From: an uncultured Chitinophagaceae bacterium
GTDB lineage: Bacteria > Bacteroidota > Bacteroidia > Chitinophagales > Chitinophagaceae
DNA: 11,674 nt
Assembly (NCBI GenBank): GCA_946885335.1
Contig: CAMPGG010000088.1
Coordinates: forward strand, 1-11,674
Direction of reading: 5' to 3'
Positions 6,879 through 11,674 of this stretch are shown one piece after another. A program made the translations under genes and the position numbers. Each line of letters opens with the position of its first letter. The stretch's first letter is position 1. Under the pieces are notes generated by a model that was not told the DNA's origin, ran no database searches, and worked only from the letters and a program-made list of their open reading frames with translations.

Positions 6879-7865
6879 TCAGTCCTGCTTTTTCTCTTCC
6901 TGTTCCTGTTTAATTTCATCCTTTTTTTCCGTATGTACCTGGCTTTTGAGCGAAGCGTCGCCATCTGGAATTTCAACCTGCCGCATCCACATGGCATAAT
7001 GATTTGGATGGATCCGTGTTCCGTATTTAGCGGCATATGCCCTGGTGAATTCAGCCCCGAAATATAAAATGGTGGCTGCATAATAAACCCACAGTACAAT
7101 GACTACCAAAGAACCGGCAGTACCATAAGTGCTGCCAACATCACTGGTGCCAATGTAAAATGAAATGGCAAATTTGCCCAGCATAAATAATATTGCAGTT
7201 GCCATGGCACCCACTATTACATCTTTCCAACGGATAACGGCATCTGGCAACACCTTAAAAATAATTGCAAACAAACAGCTCACAACAGCAAAAGTGATGA
7301 CCAGGTTCATTACATAAACTACAACAACTGTCAGATCGGGGAAAACACGCTGCAACCTGTCCATCAACATCTCCAGCAATCCATTAATAACCAGTGAAAC
7401 CAATAAGATAAAACCCAGGCTAACAACAATGGAGAAAGAAAGTAAACGGTTTAGCAACATTTTTAACCAGCCTGCACTGGGTTTGTTTTTCAGCCGCCAG
7501 ATAAAATTGATTGAATCCTGTATATCGGCAAATACGGTAGTTGCACCAATCAACAATGTTACAAATCCTATAACAGCGGTAAGTCCGCCTTTATCACTAA
7601 CAGATGCATTCTTAATAATATCCTGTACTTGTTCAGCAGCATTTGGACCAACAAGACCCTTAATTTGATTGTAAACAGTTCCTTCAATAGCTTCCCGCCC
7701 ATAAAAAAAATCGCCCAAAAAAATGATCACGATAATCATGGGCCCGATAGAAAAAATGGTATAATATGCCAATGCAGCCGCCAATTTTAAAATTTTATGG
7801 CGGCCAAAACCCCCTCCCGCTTCTTTAAGTACCTGCCATAAACCTTTCAATGTAACCCTGGCCAT
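6879..7865 (-). CDS. YihY/BrkB family inner-membrane protein
   Basis: A 328-residue integral membrane protein of the YihY/virulence factor BrkB family. The N-terminal LAAALAYYTIFSIGPMIIVI (28-47) is the family hallmark that opens transmembrane segment 1. Further hydrophobic segments lie at about 95-115, 139-165, 177-205, 216-236 and 250-272, giving about six helices. The conserved STYGTAGSLVVIVLWVYY (245-262) matches the family C-terminal core. The tail (about 300-328) is highly charged (repeated Lys/Glu/Gln) and cytosolic by inference. The biochemical role of the family is not settled. The old label 'ribonuclease BN' was a misassignment and should not be used. It lies 49 bases after the MazG-like gene and 83 before glyS, all on the minus strand. 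Confidence 0.93.
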   Translation of the reverse strand: MARVTLKGLWQVLKEAGGGFGRHKILKLAAALAYYTIFSIGPMIIVIIFLGDFFYGREAIEGTVYNQIKGLVGPNAAEQVQDIIKNASVSDKGGLTAVIGFVTLLIGATTVFADIQDSINFIWRLKNKPSAGWLKMLLNRLLSFSIVVSLGFILLVSLVINGLLEMLMDRLQRVFPDLTVVVVYVMNLVITFAVVSCLFAIIFKVLPDAVIRWKDVIVGAMATAILFMLGKFAISFYIGTSDVGSTYGTAGSLVVIVLWVYYAATILYFGAEFTRAYAAKYGTRIHPNHYAMWMRQVEIPDGDASLKSQVHTEKKDEIKQEQEEKKQD

Positions 7866-7914
7866 TATTTTTTAATATTTAATACACAAAAAATCGGCCA
7901 CGGGGAAAGTTTGC

Positions 7915-8241
7915 CTACCGGAGTTTTTTATTCTGCTGATGTCTTTCCTTATCGCGGGTTGTTTTTTTGGTAAGATTTTTTTCAAAAGCTGTTGTCAGGT
8001 CCACTTTGGTTTGATTGGCAATACAAAGTACCACCCACAATACATCGGCCAATTCATCAGCCAATTGATTTTCTCCTTCATCTTCTTTAAAAGACTGGTC
8101 CCCATATTTACGGCTCATCAACCTGGCAACTTCACCCACTTCTTCGGTTAAAATGGCCATATTGGTCAGTTCACTAAAATAACGGACACCCGTAGTGTTT
8201 ATCCATTCATCCACCTTTTTTTGTGCTTCCTGTATGGTCAT
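7915..8241 (-). CDS. MazG-like nucleotide pyrophosphohydrolase
   Basis: A 108-residue all-alpha NTP pyrophosphohydrolase of the MazG/dCTPase (RS21-C6-like) superfamily. These enzymes hydrolyse (d)NTPs to (d)NMP plus pyrophosphate and help cleanse the nucleotide pool. The metal-binding acidic motifs are present: EEVGE (33-37, supplying ExxE as E34 and E37) and ELADVLW (63-69, supplying ExxD as E63 and D66). Together they form the family pattern ExxE...ExxD on two helices. The length matches single-domain members. The C-terminus (about 91-108) is basic and probably flexible. The substrate cannot be assigned from sequence; dCTP and related pyrimidine nucleotides are known for relatives. It is first in the minus-strand cluster and divergent from the small secreted protein at 8354. 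Confidence 0.9.
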   Translation of the reverse strand: MTIQEAQKKVDEWINTTGVRYFSELTNMAILTEEVGEVARLMSRKYGDQSFKEDEGENQLADELADVLWVVLCIANQTKVDLTTAFEKNLTKKTTRDKERHQQNKKLR

Positions 8242-8262
8242 AACAAAATTTTAAATATGATC

Positions 8263-8287
8263 CGGCAATTTAGTATAGTTATTGCCG
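8263..8287. promoter_or_regulatory. Inverted repeat CGGCAAT-N11-ATTGCCG in a divergent intergenic region
   Basis: Perfect 7-base arms at 8263-8269 and 8281-8287 flank an AT-rich 11-base centre containing TAGTATAG. It lies 21 bases upstream of the MazG-like start codon on one side and about 66 bases before the 8354 gene on the other. The position suits an operator or a leader hairpin. No regulator is identified. Confidence 0.4.
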
Positions 8288-8306
8288 TTACTAATGCCCG
8301 CCACCT

Positions 8307-8325
8307 TTTTCAACCCTGTTGAAAA
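8307..8325. promoter_or_regulatory. Inverted repeat TTTTCAAC-N3-GTTGAAAA in a divergent intergenic region
   Basis: Perfect 8-base arms at 8307-8314 and 8318-8325 around CCT. It lies 28 bases upstream of the ATG at 8354, where a promoter for that gene would be. The short spacer and A/T-rich outer arms fit either a small hairpin or a dyad operator. It is not followed by a long T-run on either strand. Confidence 0.4.
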
Positions 8326-8353
8326 TAATTTTTGAGGTTTTTAATAATATTCT

Positions 8354-8674
8354 ATGAACCGGATTGTAACCATACTATGCTTTTGCATGCTTACCTGTTC
8401 GCTAAGTTTTGGACAGGCACCCATCCCTGCATCACACCAAAAAACGGAATCGGTTAAGATTCTGACACAGGGAAAAAAAATAACGGTAAAATCCAGGACT
8501 AAGATAAATAAGTTAATGATCTGGACGGCTTCCGGGCACCGGATCACAGAGGATCATAACCTGCATACAAACTCGTGGACATACACCGTTAGCATCAATG
8601 AAAATATATTTTATGTGATGATAGAACTGGCGGATGGTAAGCGTGTTACCAAAAAGATCGGTTTAAATAATTAA
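8354..8674 (+). CDS. Signal peptide plus T9SS sorting-domain-like module, passenger-less small protein
   Basis: A 106-residue exported protein. Residues 1-21 are a signal peptide (MNRIVTILCFCMLTCSLSFGQ). After a short linker, residues about 35-106 resemble a T9SS type A C-terminal domain. The pattern shows strand ITVKS, then KINKLMIWTASGHRI (compare 'I..V.I.d..G..v'), then the WTYTVSINENIFYVMIEL strand pair (compare 'i.l..l..GvY.v.i'), and a final DGKRVTKKIGLNN (compare 'g....kkivk'). The large T9SS substrate at 202-3138 ends with the same layout. No passenger domain lies between the signal and this module, so it is either a free-standing fold of this type or a decayed T9SS substrate. The usual Gly of the 'GvY' turn is replaced (ENIFYV). 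The resemblance is by eye. The gene ends 4 bases from the stop of convergent dtd. Confidence 0.7.
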   Translation: MNRIVTILCFCMLTCSLSFGQAPIPASHQKTESVKILTQGKKITVKSRTKINKLMIWTASGHRITEDHNLHTNSWTYTVSINENIFYVMIELADGKRVTKKIGLNN

Positions 8675-8678
8675 AAAA

Positions 8679-9131
8679 TCACTCCTTATTTTTTGTGTCG
8701 ATAACGATGGTGACGGGTCCGTCATTCAAAAGTTCCACTTTCATATCAGCGCCAAATTCACCGGTAGCAATTTCTTTTTCCAAATCATTTTGAAGTTGGT
8801 TGATGAATGCCTGGTAAAGTGGAATAGCCAATTCGGGTCTTGCGGCTTTTGAATATCCTGGCCGGTTACCTTTTTTTGTGGTTGCATGCAGGGTGAACTG
8901 GCTGATCAGCAAAATATTACCGCCAATGTCTTTTAAACTAAGATTCATTACGCCCTGATCATCATCAAAAATGCGCAGGTTAATGATCTTGTTCGATAGC
9001 CAGCTAATGTCTTCCATATTATCCGCTTCTTCGATTCCCACAAATACCAATAATCCCTTTTGTATAGCACCATTCACCGATCCATTGATGGTTACACTGG
9101 CTTTTGTTACTCTTTGAATCACTACTCTCAT
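8679..9131 (-). CDS. dtd: D-aminoacyl-tRNA deacylase
   Basis: A 150-residue homodimeric DTD enzyme that removes D-amino acids (and glycine mis-attached to tRNA-Ala in known members) from tRNA, protecting translation. The start MRVVIQRVTKASV is canonical. The catalytic SQFT motif is at 77-80 in LLISQFTLHA. The Gly-cisPro chirality-selecting motif is at 138-139 within NDGPVT (136-141). KKGNRPGYSKAA (86-97) is also family-typical. The length equals the usual 145-150 residues, and nothing is missing. The ATG at 9131 fits the family start. It converges with the small secreted gene that ends at 8674, and a 332-base intergenic region lies upstream. Confidence 0.97.
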   Translation of the reverse strand: MRVVIQRVTKASVTINGSVNGAIQKGLLVFVGIEEADNMEDISWLSNKIINLRIFDDDQGVMNLSLKDIGGNILLISQFTLHATTKKGNRPGYSKAARPELAIPLYQAFINQLQNDLEKEIATGEFGADMKVELLNDGPVTIVIDTKNKE

Positions 9132-9463
9132 AACTGCAATTTATTAATGAGTTGTCATGTATCAATAATGAATTCAATTGCATAAAATACTTAGGTTAAA
9201 AAATAATTTTTAATTTATTTTTGAGATAATATACCTGTAATTGGCACTCACCCAGGGATGAACAGATAACATAACACAAATCAAGCTTTAGATAATTCTT
9301 CCTTCTGAATCTACTTGTATTAATCTTTTATTAGTAGCACTTGTTCAATCCATGATACCCCGTTTTCTCAGGAAATGTGAGTTATTAAATTCAATACAGC
9401 CTTTGAAATAATTGATTTTTCAATTTAAGTTTTTTGATTTTTTAAACTCATCAATCATTAATT
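9132..9463. other. Divergent intergenic region (332 bases), AT-rich, no gene seen
   Basis: This separates dtd (minus) from the exported orphan (plus) and should hold both promoters. No exact TAnnTTTG element is present on either strand. The longest open frame noticed is about 19 codons (from the ATG near 9351) and is not credible. A small A/T stem, AATTGA-TTTT-TCAATT, lies at 9410-9425, followed by T-rich DNA up to the ATG at 9464. No tRNA or recognised RNA motif was found. Confidence 0.6.
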
Positions 9464-10339
9464 ATGAAATCAACTAAAAACCTGCAAGCTGTATTATTCC
9501 TCGTAATTTTTTGTGTTTTAAGTCAATATTTGAAAGCCCAGCAAACGGATTCTGCAACAATAAAAACAAACGACCTGGTAGACATCAGGGCTGTTCTTGT
9601 TAGTAAGGATATGAAGGAAGAATGGATACGCTCGGAATATGCCAAAGGAAATAATGAATGGAAAAAAGTAAAGGAATTTTCTGTTTTTACTCTTGATATC
9701 AATTCACTCGCCATGCATGTTGACCAGGGTGGGCTGGAGAAAAAGTTAGATATTATTCCAAACTCTGATAATTGGTTTTATGAAAATGAGACCATTCTCA
9801 TAATCGGGAATAGTACGCTTTTATGGAAAATAACTTTTGAAGAACGACCCATGTATTTCGACTATGAAGGGTATGTGTATACAAAAGGAAAGAAAGGAAG
9901 ATGGATGAAAACGCCACTGACAACTTTATACAAATTCATGTCAGTGCCTTTTGAGTTTCCCAATTTATTTCCAGAACTGAAAATCCCGGATGAAAATTAT
10001 ACCTATTATGGAATAGATGTGAGCCCTGGAAGATATCCCATTTTGGAATGGGCTTTCCGGTACAAAATGCACCACTTTGAAGGTTCAGATAAATTTGAAC
10101 ATGAATTTGTAGAATATGGCGGCGAGGGCGGACACTCAAAATATACCTTAGTAAACGGAAAAGATAAAGGCAGTTTTGTCATTTTTGATGGCCTGAGCCG
10201 GTTAAGGGAGATCAACAGCATCAATTCAGGAATGATACAATATACTTATGGAGATTACACTGTAAAATTGCCGGACAGCAATAAAACGGATTATTTTTCC
10301 GACCAAATACAAATGATGGAAATGATTAAGAAGCAATAA
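9464..10339 (+). CDS. Exported protein of unknown function
   Basis: A 291-residue protein that I do not recognise. Residues 1-26 form a signal peptide (basic start MKSTKN, hydrophobic AVLFLVIFCVL, end YLKAQ). The mature part has no Cys, no lipobox and no membrane segment. It is rich in aromatic and charged residues (for example WFYENET, YFDYEGYVYTKGKKGRW) and looks beta-rich. No T9SS sorting domain is seen at the C-terminus, which is acidic/Met-rich then basic (QIQMMEMIKKQ). It is probably periplasmic or outer-membrane associated. The ATG at 9464 precedes the signal peptide directly and no upstream start is needed. It is a lone gene by spacing: 332 bases from dtd and 151 bases before arfB on the same strand. 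Confidence 0.78.
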   Translation: MKSTKNLQAVLFLVIFCVLSQYLKAQQTDSATIKTNDLVDIRAVLVSKDMKEEWIRSEYAKGNNEWKKVKEFSVFTLDINSLAMHVDQGGLEKKLDIIPNSDNWFYENETILIIGNSTLLWKITFEERPMYFDYEGYVYTKGKKGRWMKTPLTTLYKFMSVPFEFPNLFPELKIPDENYTYYGIDVSPGRYPILEWAFRYKMHHFEGSDKFEHEFVEYGGEGGHSKYTLVNGKDKGSFVIFDGLSRLREINSINSGMIQYTYGDYTVKLPDSNKTDYFSDQIQMMEMIKKQ

Positions 10340-10490
10340 TCAACCCGAAAAAGTTTTCATCAATTTATCGATGTCATCTCACTCCTGCTTTATTCTCAGC
10401 ACATTTGGTTTCCAGTTTATGTTGCTTAAAGTATCAACATGAACAAATAAAAATTAATGAACTTAATTTTACAAACCAAAGTGGATTTAT

Positions 10491-10895
10491 ATGTATGAAT
10501 TGGAAAAGGAAATAAGATTTCAAACAGCCCGAAGTGGTGGTAAAGGTGGTCAAAATGTAAACAAAGTAGAAACGGCTGTTACCGGTAGTTGGAAAGTGGT
10601 TGATTCGGTTTTTTTTACTGACCTGCAAAAAGAGCAAATCATTGAAAAACTGCGTAATCGTATCAATGCAGATGGCGAATTAGTTGTTAAGTCGCAGGTT
10701 CACCGTTCGCAGTTAAGCAACAAAGAGGAAGTTGTTTTAAAAATGCATCAACTTGTAACAGATGCATTAAAAAAGAAAAAGATCCGCATAGCCACCAAAC
10801 CTGGCAAACAGGTAAAAGAAAAGCGCATACAGGCCAAAAAGAAAAATGCAGAAGTTAAAAGTTTACGAAAACGCCTGAAGCCGGGTGATTATTAA
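10491..10895 (+). CDS. arfB: ArfB-type peptidyl-tRNA hydrolase (ribosome rescue)
   Basis: A 134-residue codon-independent release factor of the ArfB/YaeJ (ICT1-like) family, which frees nascent peptides from ribosomes stalled without a stop codon. The catalytic GGQ is at 19-21 within SGGKGGQNVNKVETAV, the class-I release-factor domain signature. There is no codon-recognition domain. The Lys/Arg-rich tail (about 94-130: KKKKIRIATKPGKQ, then EKRIQAKKKN and LRKRLK) corresponds to the segment that in E. coli ArfB enters the empty mRNA channel. The size is close to the 140 residues of E. coli ArfB. The N-terminus is a few residues shorter than in E. coli, as I recall for Bacteroidota members. The ATG at 10491 is the only sensible start. 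The next gene on the same strand starts 36 bases after its stop and may be co-transcribed. Confidence 0.93.
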   Translation: MYELEKEIRFQTARSGGKGGQNVNKVETAVTGSWKVVDSVFFTDLQKEQIIEKLRNRINADGELVVKSQVHRSQLSNKEEVVLKMHQLVTDALKKKKIRIATKPGKQVKEKRIQAKKKNAEVKSLRKRLKPGDY

Positions 10896-10931
10896 TAAAA
10901 ATCTGCTGCATAATTTGTAGTTTAGAAACCC

Positions 10932-11674
10932 ATGAAACGTGTGCTGCTTATATCCCCGGTTCCATTATTTGTTGCCATTGTATTTTTATTTAGCTCCTGC
11001 CAGCGGGAAGTTGATTTAATATTAAAACAAAAGACAGGGGTCGATATACAATTCAGCCACCAGGTTGACGACCAGCCATTGGTTTATGGAAACACCTATA
11101 CCAACCCGTTAGGTGAAGATTATACCGTTACAAAATTCAAATATTATATTTCAAAAATAAGGCTGGAAAATACTACTGCAGGCAGTTATTCTGCTGAAGA
11201 TGAAAATTATTTTTTAGTAGATGAAGGCCAGGCAAACTCAAAAAAAATTTCCTTTAATGCAGAAACCGGAAATTATAATGCTGTTTCATTTTTACTGGGT
11301 GTCGACAGCATCCGCAATGTGAGTGGCGCACAAACAGGCGCATTGGACCCCGCAAATGATATGTTCTGGACCTGGAACAGTGGTTATATTATGGCTAAAC
11401 TGGAAGGGCAATCTTCTTTTTCAACTTTGATCAATAATGAGATTGAATATCATATAGGCGGTTTTAAAGGAACTGATAACGTGGTAAAAAGAATTGTACT
11501 TCCCTTTTCGCAATCCATTGAAATAAAAAATGATAAAGCTGCATCGATTCTTATTTCTGCAGATATCAATAAATGGTTTAAGCATATTCATGACCTGCCC
11601 ATAGCAATGAATCCAGCCTGCGTAATGCCTGGAAACCTGGCAACGCAATATGCTGCCAATTACGCCGGCATGTT
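10932..11674 (+). CDS. MbnP family copper-protein-like lipoprotein, 3' end outside the window
   Basis: An open frame from the ATG at 10932 runs without a stop to the window end (247 codons plus two bases). Residues 1-22 are a lipoprotein signal peptide with a near-lipobox FSSC, giving lipidated Cys23. The mature protein fits the MbnP family in order: VDIQFSHQVDDQPL (37-50), YTVTKFKYYISKIRLEN (64-80), NYFLVDEG (92-99), YNAVSFLLGVD (115-125), GALDPANDMFWTWNSGYIMAKLEG (136-159) and IEYHIGGFKG (171-180). MbnP proteins are periplasmic copper binders. In characterised members a tryptophan is oxidised to kynurenine by the diheme partner MbnH. Trp146, Trp148, His43 and His174 are candidate functional residues here by position only. 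Family members are about 250-280 residues long, so only a short end should be missing. Partner genes (a MauG/MbnH-like diheme peroxidase, or copper transport proteins) would be expected downstream. Confidence 0.82.
   Translation, partial: MKRVLLISPVPLFVAIVFLFSSCQREVDLILKQKTGVDIQFSHQVDDQPLVYGNTYTNPLGEDYTVTKFKYYISKIRLENTTAGSYSAEDENYFLVDEGQANSKKISFNAETGNYNAVSFLLGVDSIRNVSGAQTGALDPANDMFWTWNSGYIMAKLEGQSSFSTLINNEIEYHIGGFKGTDNVVKRIVLPFSQSIEIKNDKAASILISADINKWFKHIHDLPIAMNPACVMPGNLATQYAANYAGM

Noticed and set aside
6879..7865. Calling the membrane protein ribonuclease BN
   Set aside because: That name for this family came from a historical misassignment. The sequence shows a multi-helix membrane protein with no nuclease motif.
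7886..7914. T-run after the MazG-like stop as a terminator before the BrkB-family gene
   Set aside because: Six T residues are present on the minus strand (7893-7888), but the GC-rich sequence before them forms no stem longer than about 3 bp.
4757..8241. The four minus-strand genes as a functional system or defence island
   Set aside because: The MazG-like enzyme, BrkB-family protein, glyS and small barrel are ordinary genes with no shared pathway. Direction and spacing alone do not show a system.
8673..8694. AAAAAAT-N8-ATTTTTT stem between the convergent 8354 gene and dtd as a bidirectional terminator
   Set aside because: The stem is only A/T pairs and overlaps the dtd stop and coding end. 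It is too weak to call and is expected by chance in this composition.
11421..11648. 75-codon open frame on the minus strand near the window end
   Set aside because: It is a shadow of the MbnP-like frame, which is open from 10932 to the end and matches family motifs in order.
1..11674. tRNA or rRNA genes, CRISPR arrays, insertion sequences, phage or plasmid features
   Set aside because: No cloverleaf with a T-loop signature, no regularly spaced direct repeats, and no transposase, integrase or terminal inverted repeats were found on reading both strands.

Overview
The window reads as a piece of chromosome from a Bacteroidota bacterium, most likely family Chitinophagaceae. The evidence is as follows. 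A large secreted protein ends in a type IX secretion (T9SS) C-terminal sorting domain, and a second small protein carries a similar module. Start codons lack clear Shine-Dalgarno sequences and sit behind A/T-rich leaders. Two exact copies of the Bacteroidota -7 promoter element (TAnnTTTG, here TATCTTTGC) occur. The glycyl-tRNA synthetase is of the single-chain class, and AT-rich intergenic DNA contains short-period degenerate tandem repeats. I saw no tRNA, rRNA, CRISPR array, insertion sequence, phage gene or replication origin.

Layout: (1) Positions 1-77, minus strand, hold the first 25 codons of a gene leaving the window, probably mfd. (2) Positions 202-3826, plus strand, hold a 978-residue VPS10/BNR-repeat T9SS substrate, then a small exported protein of unknown function. 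(3) Positions 3827-4001 are a repeat-rich intergenic stretch, followed by an FAD/NAD(P)H ferredoxin-reductase-like flavoprotein at 4002-4721. (4) Positions 4757-8241, minus strand, hold four genes in one direction. In transcription order they are a MazG-like nucleotide pyrophosphohydrolase, a YihY/BrkB membrane protein, glycyl-tRNA synthetase and a small outer-membrane beta-barrel-like protein. A hairpin-plus-T-run terminator candidate follows the last of them. (5) Positions 8354-8674, plus strand, hold a 106-residue secreted protein that is little more than a signal peptide plus a T9SS sorting-domain-like module. It converges on dtd (8679-9131, minus). (6) Positions 9464-11674, plus strand, hold an exported orphan protein, an ArfB-type ribosome-rescue hydrolase, and a lipoprotein of the MbnP copper-protein family that runs off the window end.

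Functionally this is a mix of translation housekeeping and quality control (glyS, dtd, arfB), nucleotide clean-up (MazG-like), probable DNA repair (mfd) and Bacteroidota cell-envelope or secreted proteins. The housekeeping genes do not form one pathway. I do not see a convincing new multi-gene system. The points most worth a second look are the sorting-domain-only miniprotein, the MbnP-like lipoprotein at the edge (its partner genes should lie just beyond), the 7-mer and 8-mer tandem repeats upstream of the reductase, and the two dyads in the 8242-8353 divergent intergenic region.
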